The position numbers and the translations under genes were made by a program. The notes beneath the pieces were generated by a model. The model searched no databases. It was not told the DNA's origin and saw only the letters and a list, made by a program, of their open reading frames with translations. 64,000 nucleotides of DNA from JAUWCL01 sp964599375. GTDB lineage: Bacteria > Krumholzibacteriota > Krumholzibacteriia > Krumholzibacteriales > Krumholzibacteriaceae. The stretch is from positions 69,879 through 133,878 of the forward strand of contig CAZREW010000007.1 of NCBI GenBank assembly GCA_964599375.1, in the 5' to 3' direction. Of the stretch, positions 50,426-61,253 are shown piece after piece. Each line of letters starts with the position of its first letter. The first letter of the stretch is position 1.

Positions 50426-51796
50426 TCAAGAGATTTCTCCGCCGGGCATCGTCCGCCTCTCCAGCTCGTCGAGCGATATACCGAGCTCCCCGGCCGCCCT
50501 TTCGCGGTCCCCCCCGAAGTACTCGAGGGTCTTCGCGACGTGCTCCCTGATCACTTCCTCGAGCTTTCTCGGCATGAACGGCAGTCCTTCGACGGTTACA
50601 GCCGGAGATATCCTCTCCCTGATCGTCGCGGAAAGAGAGTCGACCGTTATTCTGTCCGACTCCTCGTTCGCGACGGCGAGCGCGACGATCGTGCGCAGCT
50701 CCTGGACGTTAGTGGGAAACGCGTAGTTCTGCAGCAGATCGAGGAACTCGTCGGAGAACCCCGTGATCTTCTTGCCCGTTCTCTCCACCTCCTCGCGGAG
50801 GAATAGATCGGCGAGCAGCGGTATGTCGCCCTGCCTTTCGCGCAGCGGCGGTATCTGGATCGAGTTGACCATCAGGTGGTACAGGAGGTCCCTCGAGAAT
50901 GTGTCCATGTACTCTGGCAGGGTAAGGTCGTGCGTCGAAGAGACGATCAGCCTGACGTCTATCTTCCTTATCTTCGTCGAGTTCTCCCTGTAGTACTCGT
51001 CGTTCTGGATGACCCTCTTGAGCCTGACCTGCATGGGAAGTGAAAGCGCGTCGATATTGTTGAGGAACAGCGTCCCTCCGTCGGCCTGCTCAAGGACGCC
51101 GGCGGACTCCTCACGGGAGCCGCTCCAGTCCCTGTCCTGCCCGAAGAAGAATCCAGGGAAGCTTTCAGAATCGCGGGAATCGGCCTCCACCGCGATAAAT
51201 GGGCCGTCGCTGCGCGAGCTGGAATTGTGGATCGCTCTCGCCAGCGCCTCCTTTCCCGTCCCGCTCTCCCCCCATATGAATATGCCGAGGTCGCTCGTGG
51301 CGAGCTTCTCGACCTGGTGGAAGAGCCTTATCATGCCGGGGTCCTGCGTCGGGAACTGCTCGAAGACAGCTTCGTGGGCGAGATCCTGCCTGCTTAGCTG
51401 CTCGGGGAGGTCCTCTATCTCCCTGTGGAGTTCGCCGTGCGCCATCGCGTTGTCGAGCACCTCGAGCAGCTTGTCCTCGTCGACCGGCTTGGTTAGATAA
51501 TCGAACGCGCCGAGCTTCATCGACTTGACCGCGAGAGTCACGTCGCTAACGCCGGTCAGCACTACGACCGGAGTGCCGTCCCCTTTTCCCCTCATCTTCT
51601 GTAGGATGTCCATTCCGCTCACGTTCGGCATGTCCATGTCGAGAAGCATCACGTCGAACGTCTCAGACCCGAGGCGGTTTTCAACCTCCCTCGAATCATT
51701 GATGATGGTCGGCTCGAATATCCCGGACTGCACGAGGAAGACCAGCAGGTAATTGGTGACAGCGGTGTCGTCATCTACTATCAGGATCTTTTTCAT
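50426..51796 (-). CDS. NtrC-like response regulator with degenerate AAA+ domain
   Basis: 456 residues: REC (phospho-acceptor Asp about 53, KPVDEDK), sigma-54 activator-type AAA+ domain (about 140-375) and a short Fis-like C-terminus. Walker A GESGTGKE is intact. The GAFTGA loop that contacts sigma-54 is replaced (DRDWSGSRE), Walker B reads GGTLFLNNID instead of FLDEI, and the second arginine-finger position is His (LLYHLM). It probably cannot remodel sigma-54 polymerase and may act as a phosphorylation-controlled binding protein. It overlaps the kinase stop (ATGA). Confidence 0.85.
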   Translation of the reverse strand: MKKILIVDDDTAVTNYLLVFLVQSGIFEPTIINDSREVENRLGSETFDVMLLDMDMPNVSGMDILQKMRGKGDGTPVVVLTGVSDVTLAVKSMKLGAFDYLTKPVDEDKLLEVLDNAMAHGELHREIEDLPEQLSRQDLAHEAVFEQFPTQDPGMIRLFHQVEKLATSDLGIFIWGESGTGKEALARAIHNSSSRSDGPFIAVEADSRDSESFPGFFFGQDRDWSGSREESAGVLEQADGGTLFLNNIDALSLPMQVRLKRVIQNDEYYRENSTKIRKIDVRLIVSSTHDLTLPEYMDTFSRDLLYHLMVNSIQIPPLRERQGDIPLLADLFLREEVERTGKKITGFSDEFLDLLQNYAFPTNVQELRTIVALAVANEESDRITVDSLSATIRERISPAVTVEGLPFMPRKLEEVIREHVAKTLEYFGGDRERAAGELGISLDELERRTMPGGEIS

Positions 51797-53778
51797 TTCT
51801 GCTCCACGGTCGGCGGTCCGAACTGAAGTGCGGGGATTATTATAATAAAAGTCGTGCCCACGCCGGGCTTGCTCTTGACCTGGATCTTGCCGTTATGCTC
51901 CTCGATTATGCGGTAGGCTATCGCCAGCCCGAGCCCCGTGCCCCCCTTGGCCCTTTTGGTCGTAAAAAACGGATTGAATATCTGGTTGACGATGCTCTCG
52001 TTCATCCCCTTGCCGTTGTCCTCGACCAGGATTGTGATCCTCTCGTCCTCATAGTGGGTCGCGACCTTGATAAGTCCCCGGCGGTCGTCTGGTATAGCCT
52101 GGCTGGCATTGACTATCAGGTTGATCAGCACCTGCTCTATCTTCTGCGAATTCCCGGTGAAGGTAGGCACGCCCGGCGAGAGATCGAGCTCTATGTCGGC
52201 CGTCTTGTGGACCTCGTTATGGACGAGCCTCGCGGCCGTCTCGATCAGGGTGTTGATGTCGACCTTGTCCAGGAGAAGCCCCTCGTCCTTGCGGGTGAAC
52301 GTTCTGAGGCCCTCTACGATAGCTTTTATCCGTTCCGACCCGTGAGCCATATCGTCGACGAGCGTCATGATATGCTGACGGAAGAAATCGTAGTTCAGCC
52401 TGGCTATCTTCAGATCGGGGTAGTCCTTGACGTAGTCGTCTACGATAGGGAGCATGTCGTCGAGCGATTGCTGGATGATCTTGATGTTTCCGCGGATGAA
52501 CTGGTTCGGGTTGTTTATCTCGTGGCCGATGCCGCTGACGAGCTGGCCGATCGAGGCGAGCTTGTCGGCCTGCTGGAGCTGCTGGTCATACGTCTTCTCG
52601 AGAGTGACGTCGCGGTAGAACTCGAGAATACCGTCTACCTCGTGGTCCTGGTTGAACACCGGCTGCGCCTGCACCTGGATGTACCTTTCACCGAGTTTCA
52701 TCGTAAGCGAGACGGGTATCTTGTCACGGAGCACCCTGGCGAGCCGGCAGTCCTCGCATGGCTTGTCGCGGTGGAAATAGCTAGTGTAGCAGTAATTGCC
52801 CGGCTCTATGTCCTCCTGGTTGGTCATCACGACCTTCCGGTTCTTGTCTATGAGGACGACATCGTCCGGTATAGCCTTGAACATCGTCTCAAGCCTCGAC
52901 TTCGACTCCTCCCATCCGCCCTTTACACGGTCGAGATACGAATCGACGATGCTCAGCTTGCTCTTCTGCTCCTCCAGCTCTCTCGTCTTGGACTCGATCT
53001 CGCCGCGAAGCTGGTCGAGCCGCTTGTTGAAGTCCTCTTCCTCCTCCTCCATGATGTGGAGCTTCTCCCGAAACTCCTTGCGCTCGAGGGCAAGCATCAG
53101 CATCCTGCCGATCTCGTCGAGCATCTTCTGTTCCTCGGGAAGGAGCTCGTGATCGTCGTCGTGATAGCCGACGAGGATCTCGCCCTTTTCTTCCTTCGCC
53201 ACTATCAGGGGCACCCTCAGCCTCTTCTTCGAAGCCGGCTTCTGCCCGTACTCTATCCCCTGGTAGTTCGAGTAGATCACGACCTCGTCGGGATAGAGCA
53301 TCCCCTGCCCGAGTGTTTTCGGAAGCCTTGTGAAGAAATCGGGGATCGACGCGGAGACCTCGATCAGCTCGGCGACGCTGTAGAGGCAGGCGAGTTCCTT
53401 GATCCTCTCGTTCTTCTCCCATTCGCCGACCTTGGCGAGGCCCTCGAGCCTGTTGCCGAAGAGGGGATAGACATCCCCTATCTCGGCGACGAAATGTCCG
53501 GCCTTAAGCGGGATCGACGATGACTGGTCATCCTCGGTAGAGATCACCACGACACCGCGGGTGCCGGCCTTGGCCTGGACCATTGCCGACCTGATCGTAT
53601 CAACGGATGAGGCGGTAAGCAGATCGTCTATCGATCTCTCCACGACCGCTGCCGAATCCGGGAATCCGTCCGAGACGATCTCTTCGCTCGCGTGGATCAC
53701 CCTCCCCTTCCCGTCGAGGACGAGGAGGTAATCGAAGCTTTCCTCCATGAAGTCGAAGAAGTTCTCGAGCTTCAGCAT
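51793..53778 (-). CDS. soluble PAS-GAF-PAS histidine kinase
   Basis: 661 residues, no membrane helix. PAS (about 5-110), GAF-like (about 120-235), coiled coil (about 235-285), second PAS (about 295-390) containing CYTSYFHRDKPCEDC, split cysteines suited to redox or metal sensing, then HisKA with GHEINNPNQF and HATPase with NLIVNASQAI, DNGKGM and GTGLGLAI. It starts 4 bases after the large oxidoreductase and overlaps the NtrC-like regulator. Its cytoplasmic place inside the NADH-oxidoreductase operon suggests sensing of redox state, an inference. Confidence 0.9.
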   Translation of the reverse strand: MLKLENFFDFMEESFDYLLVLDGKGRVIHASEEIVSDGFPDSAAVVERSIDDLLTASSVDTIRSAMVQAKAGTRGVVVISTEDDQSSSIPLKAGHFVAEIGDVYPLFGNRLEGLAKVGEWEKNERIKELACLYSVAELIEVSASIPDFFTRLPKTLGQGMLYPDEVVIYSNYQGIEYGQKPASKKRLRVPLIVAKEEKGEILVGYHDDDHELLPEEQKMLDEIGRMLMLALERKEFREKLHIMEEEEEDFNKRLDQLRGEIESKTRELEEQKSKLSIVDSYLDRVKGGWEESKSRLETMFKAIPDDVVLIDKNRKVVMTNQEDIEPGNYCYTSYFHRDKPCEDCRLARVLRDKIPVSLTMKLGERYIQVQAQPVFNQDHEVDGILEFYRDVTLEKTYDQQLQQADKLASIGQLVSGIGHEINNPNQFIRGNIKIIQQSLDDMLPIVDDYVKDYPDLKIARLNYDFFRQHIMTLVDDMAHGSERIKAIVEGLRTFTRKDEGLLLDKVDINTLIETAARLVHNEVHKTADIELDLSPGVPTFTGNSQKIEQVLINLIVNASQAIPDDRRGLIKVATHYEDERITILVEDNGKGMNESIVNQIFNPFFTTKRAKGGTGLGLAIAYRIIEEHNGKIQVKSKPGVGTTFIIIIPALQFGPPTVEQK

Positions 53779-53782
53779 CCGG

Positions 53783-56700
53783 TCACCTTACCCTGAACCG
53801 TCCCGTGCCCACCTCGCGTATCTCTTTCCTGTACCTGCCCGTGTGGGTAAGAGGCGGCATCAGAACGCTCTTTCCCGCCACCGGGCCCGCCGCCGTCAGC
53901 CTGGCCCCGGGAGCGCCGTCGCGCGCCTGCCCCGTGTTCCAATACCAGGGAAGGAGTTTTTTCGCGTTCTTTTCGACCGCCGCCCTGAGCTGCGCGGCTG
54001 CCTCACAAGTATCCTTCAGGCCGAACTCCGACGCCAGACCCTCGAGCACCTCCCTGCCAGAGACTCCCGCCGGGGGCTCGACGGCCCGGGCGTATTCGAC
54101 CACATTTCCCTCGAAGCTGCATCTCGTGCCAGCGGTCTCGAGGAAGGTCGATCCCGGAAGCACGACGTCGGCAAAACGGGTCGTTTCCGTTTCGGTCCAG
54201 TCGACGGCCGCGAGGAACTCTATGTTCTGCAGCCAGGAGCCCGTCGTCCCCCACGCCATCGGATCCTCGCCGATCACGAGTGCGCCCCTTATCTCCCCCT
54301 TCTCGAGGAGTTCGAGCAATTCCCTTCTGGTCTTTACTCCCGCGGCTTTCGCCGGAGGCTCGACCCTTCCCGCCGCGAACGCTGGATCCGCGCCTGTCAC
54401 TGCCAGGCCCGCCGTGTTGGAGAAGGTCCTCGGAAGCAGAAGCTCCGCCGACGCCCCGGCGGCCCTTAGCAGGACCACGAGGTTCGCGAGCGTCACGAGA
54501 TCGCCGGCTGACTGGTCCTGCCTGCGGTCGGGGCTGTGTATGATAACGATATTCCCGGCGCCGGTTATCATCGCCGCCGCCTCTTTTATCCTCTCTTCGG
54601 ACACGCCGCTTACCGCCGCCGATGCTCCGGCAACCGCGTCAAGCGACGCCTTGAATTCCTTCCACCCGTCGATCGAAGCGGCCTTCTTCGCGTCCAGGCC
54701 GCCGCCGTCGATGAGCGCCTTAGTGATACCGTTCCAGAGTACCGCGGCCGTTCCCCTCATCGGATCCATAGTGACGCTCGCCAGGTGCTGATCGGTCATG
54801 TCCAGCGTCGAGTTAGAGACTATGAACTTCGCCCCGTTCCTGACCGCCGCTATCACGTCTACCGCGAGTATGAGGTGATCCGATTCGAGCGATGTGTTGT
54901 TGCATATGATCAGGTCGGCATCGGCTATACAGGACCTGTCGTCTGTCGAAGCGGTGAATCCGAGGACCGCGTCGAGCGCCGAGGCCTCGTTGCCGGTGCC
55001 GAGCATCGAAAGCGAGGCGATGTTGTTCGTCCCTATCGCCTCGCGAGCTATCCGCGCCGCGAGAAACAACTCCTCGTTCGTTAGCTCCGGCGATACGAAG
55101 ACGCCTACCTTCTCCGGGCCGTACTTTCCCGCTATCGAGAGGAGGCCGGATACGGTCTCCTGCTGCGCCCGGCATATGTCGATGGTCTCGCGCCTGTTCC
55201 CGCTGCGCATCATGGCAGAGGTGATCCTCTTGTGCCTGATGAAGAGCTCCTGGCCGAACCTTCCGTACCTGCAGAGGTACTCCCCCGCCCCGTCGGGCGT
55301 AGTCGTGAAGTACCTGTCCTCGCCGAACTTCCTGACGTTCATCGCGCACGCGAGCGAGCAGAAGGCGCAGCTGGTCTCCACCACATCGGTGTAGAGGGCG
55401 GCCCTTCCGGGGAAGGGATACTTGATCGTCAGAGCCGCCGTCGGGCAGGCATCGACGCAGTTGCCACAGCTCACGCAGCTCGTCTCCACGAGCGGATCGT
55501 TCATCGCGGGGCGCATCTCGGTGCGGAATCCGCGCCCGACCAGCCCGAGCGCCGATATCGGAAGGACGCGCTCGCAGGTCCTTACACATCTCGCGCAGAG
55601 TATGCACTTGTTCGGGTCGTATATTATGTAGGGATGGCGCTCGTCTACCTTGTGCTTTCGGGCGTACCCCCTGTACTTCTCCATGTCGACGCCGTACTCC
55701 TCGGCCTGGAGCCTCAGATCGCAGTCGTAGAACTTCACGCATCCGCATGAGAGGCAGCGGTCGCATTCGTGCACATTGTCCTCGAACTCGAACCCGGTCG
55801 CTACCTCGGCGAACGAGCCTCGGCGTTCCTCGACGTCCAGGAAATGGACCTCGTGCCTCGGACTCTCCTTGATCTCGCCGAGCTCGGTCCTGCCCGGCTT
55901 CGCCCAGAACTCCTTGTGCACTACAAACGGCCTGGCGGGGAGCTCTTCGCCCCGCAGGAAAGCGTCGATAGCCTTTCCGGCCCGCTGGCCGTCACTGATC
56001 GCGTCGATCACGACCGTCGGCCCGTCGTCGGCGGCGTCGCCGCCGGCGAAGACCCCCGGGATGTTCGTCTTCATCGTCGCCAGGTCGACCACATACGTCT
56101 TCCATCGAGTCAGTTCTATCTCTTCCCCTTCGACGCCGGTCAGCCCGTCGAGCACCGTGTCCTGGCCGATAGACGATATTGCCATCTGGCAGGGCAGGTC
56201 ATACTCGGAACCTTCAAGCGGAACAGGGCGGCGCCGGCCCGAGTCGTCGGGCTCGCCGAGCTTCATCCGCTGGCACCTGACAGCCTTGAGTTTTCCGTTC
56301 TCGGCGATGATGCCTACGGGAGCGGCGAGCTCCATTATCTCTATGCCCTCCTCGAGACACTCCTCGATCTCCATCCTGTCGGCGGGCATCTCTTCCTTCG
56401 TGCGCCTGTAGAGGACGATGACCTTGTCGGCGCCGAGGCGCCAGGCAGTCCTCGCGACGTCCATGGCCGTGTTCCCGCCCCCTACGACGACGACCGTGCC
56501 GGTCAGCGGCTCTGGCTTCTCGTTCATCGCGGGAAGAAAATCGGCGCCGGTCAGGACGCCCTCCGTGTCGAACTCGCCCTCTACCCTCATCGGCTTGCCG
56601 GTCCACGCGCCCGCGCCGAGAAATACCGCGTCGTGCTTCTTTCGCAGCTCGTCGAGAGTGACGTCCTTCCCCACGCGGACGTTGTAATGTATCTCCGCTC

Positions 56701-57466
56701 CCGCCTTGCATATGTGCTCGACCTCACGGTCGATCACATCGTCGGGGAGCCTGTATGTCGGTATGCCGTACCTGAGCATGCCGCCCGATCGTTCCATCGC
56801 CTCGTAGAGGACCGGCTTGTGGCCGCTGCGCCCGAGGAACCATGCCGCGGTAAGGCCCGCCGGCCCCGCGCCGATGATGCCGACAGTCTTCCCTGTCGAT
56901 GGAGCGCACTCTACGTCACCGTCGTAGGCGCCCGGCACATCGCTGAGGAACCTCTTGATCGCGTTGATCCCGACCGGCTCGTCGACATCCTCACGCCTGC
57001 ATACGACCTCACACTTGCGTACGCAGACGCGGCCGCATATCGCGGGCAGCGGGTTGGTCTCGCGGATAAGGTCGATCGCCTTGCGGTACTCCCCCATCGC
57101 AGAGAGGGCTATGTACCCCTGCGCGTCAACGCCCGCCGGGCACCCTTCCATGCATGGAGAGACGCAGTCGGCGTAATGGTTCGACAGAAGGAGCTCGAGG
57201 GCCGTCTTTCTGGAGGCGATTATCCTCTCGTTGCGCGTGACGACCTCCATCCCTTCTGTCACCCTGGTGGCGCAGGAGGGGACGAGGTTCCACCTCCCCT
57301 TGACCTCGACTACGCAGACGAAGCACGATCCGTAGGGCGGAAGCTCCGGCGAGTGGCAGAGGGTCGGGATCGTGTCGAGTCCCTGCTCCCTGACGACCTC
57401 GAGGATCGTCTGCCCCGGCTTCGCCTCTATATGCTTCCCGTTGATCTTCAGCTTGATCTTGTCCAT
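53783..57466 (-). CDS. NuoG-like / GltD-like fusion oxidoreductase subunit
   Basis: 1227 residues. Residues about 1-80: NuoG-type 2Fe-2S domain (Cys about 37, 48, 51, 63). About 100-530: complete GltD/NfnB-type unit with CGRVCVRKCE, FAD motif GAGPAGLTAAW and NADPH motif GGGNTAMDVART. About 560-680: cysteines CDRCLSCG, CILCARCVRTCE and CVSCGNCVDACP for iron-sulfur clusters. About 690-1200: molybdopterin-oxidoreductase-like domain opening with CAFCSLACAM. At the formate dehydrogenase Sec/Cys position the sequence has no Cys (SMLGTGNEAS), so formate oxidation is unlikely. With the NuoE/F-like genes it should link NADH, NADPH and ferredoxin. The fusion is unusual; StnABC and SfrAB are the nearest analogues I know. 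Confidence 0.87.
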   Translation of the reverse strand: MDKIKLKINGKHIEAKPGQTILEVVREQGLDTIPTLCHSPELPPYGSCFVCVVEVKGRWNLVPSCATRVTEGMEVVTRNERIIASRKTALELLLSNHYADCVSPCMEGCPAGVDAQGYIALSAMGEYRKAIDLIRETNPLPAICGRVCVRKCEVVCRREDVDEPVGINAIKRFLSDVPGAYDGDVECAPSTGKTVGIIGAGPAGLTAAWFLGRSGHKPVLYEAMERSGGMLRYGIPTYRLPDDVIDREVEHICKAGAEIHYNVRVGKDVTLDELRKKHDAVFLGAGAWTGKPMRVEGEFDTEGVLTGADFLPAMNEKPEPLTGTVVVVGGGNTAMDVARTAWRLGADKVIVLYRRTKEEMPADRMEIEECLEEGIEIMELAAPVGIIAENGKLKAVRCQRMKLGEPDDSGRRRPVPLEGSEYDLPCQMAISSIGQDTVLDGLTGVEGEEIELTRWKTYVVDLATMKTNIPGVFAGGDAADDGPTVVIDAISDGQRAGKAIDAFLRGEELPARPFVVHKEFWAKPGRTELGEIKESPRHEVHFLDVEERRGSFAEVATGFEFEDNVHECDRCLSCGCVKFYDCDLRLQAEEYGVDMEKYRGYARKHKVDERHPYIIYDPNKCILCARCVRTCERVLPISALGLVGRGFRTEMRPAMNDPLVETSCVSCGNCVDACPTAALTIKYPFPGRAALYTDVVETSCAFCSLACAMNVRKFGEDRYFTTTPDGAGEYLCRYGRFGQELFIRHKRITSAMMRSGNRRETIDICRAQQETVSGLLSIAGKYGPEKVGVFVSPELTNEELFLAARIAREAIGTNNIASLSMLGTGNEASALDAVLGFTASTDDRSCIADADLIICNNTSLESDHLILAVDVIAAVRNGAKFIVSNSTLDMTDQHLASVTMDPMRGTAAVLWNGITKALIDGGGLDAKKAASIDGWKEFKASLDAVAGASAAVSGVSEERIKEAAAMITGAGNIVIIHSPDRRQDQSAGDLVTLANLVVLLRAAGASAELLLPRTFSNTAGLAVTGADPAFAAGRVEPPAKAAGVKTRRELLELLEKGEIRGALVIGEDPMAWGTTGSWLQNIEFLAAVDWTETETTRFADVVLPGSTFLETAGTRCSFEGNVVEYARAVEPPAGVSGREVLEGLASEFGLKDTCEAAAQLRAAVEKNAKKLLPWYWNTGQARDGAPGARLTAAGPVAGKSVLMPPLTHTGRYRKEIREVGTGRFRVR

Positions 57467-57477
57467 TTATCCGCTCC

Positions 57478-59256
<1,779 letters not shown>

Positions 59257-59261
59257 CTGGA

Positions 59262-59789
59262 TCACTCCCCGGTCCTGTCCGCGCAGCCCGCCTCCGCATC
59301 TTTCGTGGACGCGCTCTGCTCTCTCCTCTTGTACTGCCTCAGAAGCTTGCGCAGCGAGCTGGGCGTAAGCCTGCCGTGCGTATCGTCGTTTATCATGATC
59401 ACCGGAGCGAGCGAGCAGCACCCGATGCAGGCCACCGTGTTCAGCGTGAAAAGCCCGTCCTCCGACGTGCTTCCGACCTCAACGCCGAGTTCGTCCTCTA
59501 TCGTCTCAATGATCATCTTCGACCCCGAGACGTGGCACGCGGTACCTGCGCAGGCCTTGATCACGTACTTGCCCATCGGCTTGAGCCTGAACTGGCTGTA
59601 GAACGTGATCACCCCGTAGACCTCGGACTCGGGGATGCCTGTGACGCCTGAGATATAGGTGATAGCTCTGCGCGGGATATAGCCGAAGTGATCCTGTGCC
59701 GATTGGAGAAGCGGAATCAACTCTCCCGGCGCTCCGTCGTACCGCCAGAGACGGTAGCTGAAGTTGTCTTCCATGCCGGTCGTGATCAC
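59262..59789 (-). CDS. NuoE/HydC-type 2Fe-2S subunit
   Basis: 175 residues; thioredoxin-like fold with CAGTAC and CIGCC binding a 2Fe-2S cluster, as in NuoE and HydC. It passes electrons in the NADH module. GTG 59789 or ATG 59774 are possible starts. The C-terminus has a charged tail of about 25 residues. First structural gene of the module, 140 bases after the RAM-domain regulator. Confidence 0.92.
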   Translation of the reverse strand: MITTGMEDNFSYRLWRYDGAPGELIPLLQSAQDHFGYIPRRAITYISGVTGIPESEVYGVITFYSQFRLKPMGKYVIKACAGTACHVSGSKMIIETIEDELGVEVGSTSEDGLFTLNTVACIGCCSLAPVIMINDDTHGRLTPSSLRKLLRQYKRREQSASTKDAEAGCADRTGE

Positions 59790-59929
59790 CTCTCTCCCTT
59801 CTCCCGGCGCGCCAGGCGCCGGCGGACTGTGACAGTGAAGGCGACGGCTGCCCCTTGGATCAGAAAGCAGCCTCCGATTGATGATCTATCTTGGCTCTGG
59901 CCGGATCGATCTTTCCGCGGGAAGCGGGA

Positions 59930-60919
59930 TCACTCCTCGACCAGCTTGATGACAGTCGCTTCGCGGACCCTGAGGACGCCGTCGATCTCGCTGAGCTTCT
60001 CGATGATCCTGGGGGTGCGCCCGACCGCTCCCTGGCCGGTGACCATCCCGACCAGCTTGGTCCCGTTCTCTATCACGTCGCAGAATATCACCTCGTCGAT
60101 GAAGAAGACGGTGGTGAATATCTGCTGCATCGCGTTCTTGTCTATATCGACGATGATGTAGCTCGTCGTGCCGGGCTGTTTCGCCGGCGTCGTCTGCTTC
60201 TTGGCCTTGACCGCGTCCGAGTAGATCCTTATGAACTCGTCGACGTCGCGGTCGAGCTTGGGGCGCTCGATCGACGATTCAGAGACTATCTCGACACCGT
60301 CCATCGCCGCGATCTTCTCGAAGAGCTCCTTTATCTCGGCCTGCGACCCGGCCTGCGCGAGGACGATTATATCGAAGTCTCCTCGCACGGCTTCGCACCT
60401 CTGCACCCCGGGCATCTGGTAGAGGGCGTTGTAGATCTCCATCGACTTGTCGACATCGGTGATCCTGATCGTGATGTACGTGCTCACCGATTCCCTTATG
60501 CTGACGTCGCCGGAGTCAGAGTCCTCGGCGGCTTCCCCTGTCGTCCCCGGCGCCAGCTCCTCGAGAGCCTTTACCAGGTCGGGGATCTCGAACGGCTTGT
60601 CGAGGTACCCAGTGTTGTGCTCGGAGAGGGCGGTGAGCTTGAGGTGCTCATCGCCGAACCCGGTGATCACCAGAACGGGAAGGTCGGGGTGCTGGATCTT
60701 TATCACCTTGAGGATCTTCAGGCCGTCGATATCGGGCATGAAGATATCGGTGACAAGATAGTCGTACTTGATCCCCTGTTTCTTGGCGGCGTTGAGCTCA
60801 TGGATGGCGGAGATCCCGTCGGGACACGCAACCGCGCTGTAGCCTTCCTGGGTAAGTCCTACGGTAAGATTACGCCGGATTTCAGCCTCGTCGTCGATTA
60901 TCAGTACGCGTCCCTTCAC
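59930..60919 (-). CDS. response regulator with two RAM (Lrp/AsnC C-terminal) domains
   Basis: 329 residues from GTG 60919 (GGAGGAG about 8 bases upstream). REC domain (about 1-125; DDE, Asp in VTDIFMPDIDG, LDKPFE). Two AsnC-type RAM domains follow: about 143-222 (MPGVQRCEAVRGDFDIIV) and about 250-327 (VTGQGAVGRTPRII). RAM domains usually bind amino acids and form dimers in Lrp regulators, but here there is no DNA-binding domain. It may sense a small metabolite and relay by protein contact. It is first in line with the NADH module on the same strand. Confidence 0.87.
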   Translation of the reverse strand: MKGRVLIIDDEAEIRRNLTVGLTQEGYSAVACPDGISAIHELNAAKKQGIKYDYLVTDIFMPDIDGLKILKVIKIQHPDLPVLVITGFGDEHLKLTALSEHNTGYLDKPFEIPDLVKALEELAPGTTGEAAEDSDSGDVSIRESVSTYITIRITDVDKSMEIYNALYQMPGVQRCEAVRGDFDIIVLAQAGSQAEIKELFEKIAAMDGVEIVSESSIERPKLDRDVDEFIRIYSDAVKAKKQTTPAKQPGTTSYIIVDIDKNAMQQIFTTVFFIDEVIFCDVIENGTKLVGMVTGQGAVGRTPRIIEKLSEIDGVLRVREATVIKLVEE

Positions 60920-61253
60920 GAGTCACTCCTCCGAGATACAGGTTTTATCATTAAATGCGGTGAATATACCGCGCTAATTACATACCCCCGTACGCACACA
61001 TCCCGTTGAACAATATACGCCTCGGACGTCGTTGTCAAATAAATTCGATATATCTGAAAAGCGGGCGCGGGAAGCGCCTCCGTGACGAGTGTATAAACGC
61101 TCTATCCGCTTATAAATATGCCTGTTAGGAATAATCAACGGCGCACGGCCAAGACGCAGTCGACTGCCCCGGCCGGGGACTGCACAGTAGTGCCTTAGGA
61201 ACATAGCCGGGGAGACCAGCAAGGGATGTTCAGGACCGCGATCGCGGAGCGGA
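60920..61253. other. non-coding region with three GC palindromes
   Basis: No gene is seen. The left half is A+T-rich and should hold the promoter for the 59930-60919 gene, though no box pair stands out. The right half has perfect 12-bp palindromes at 61156-61167, 61167-61178 and 61236-61247, which may end the methyltransferase transcript or bind protein. Confidence 0.5.

Noticed and set aside
53783..57466. Selenocysteine or cysteine formate dehydrogenase
   Set aside because: No in-frame TGA lies in the domain, and the catalytic position holds no Cys.
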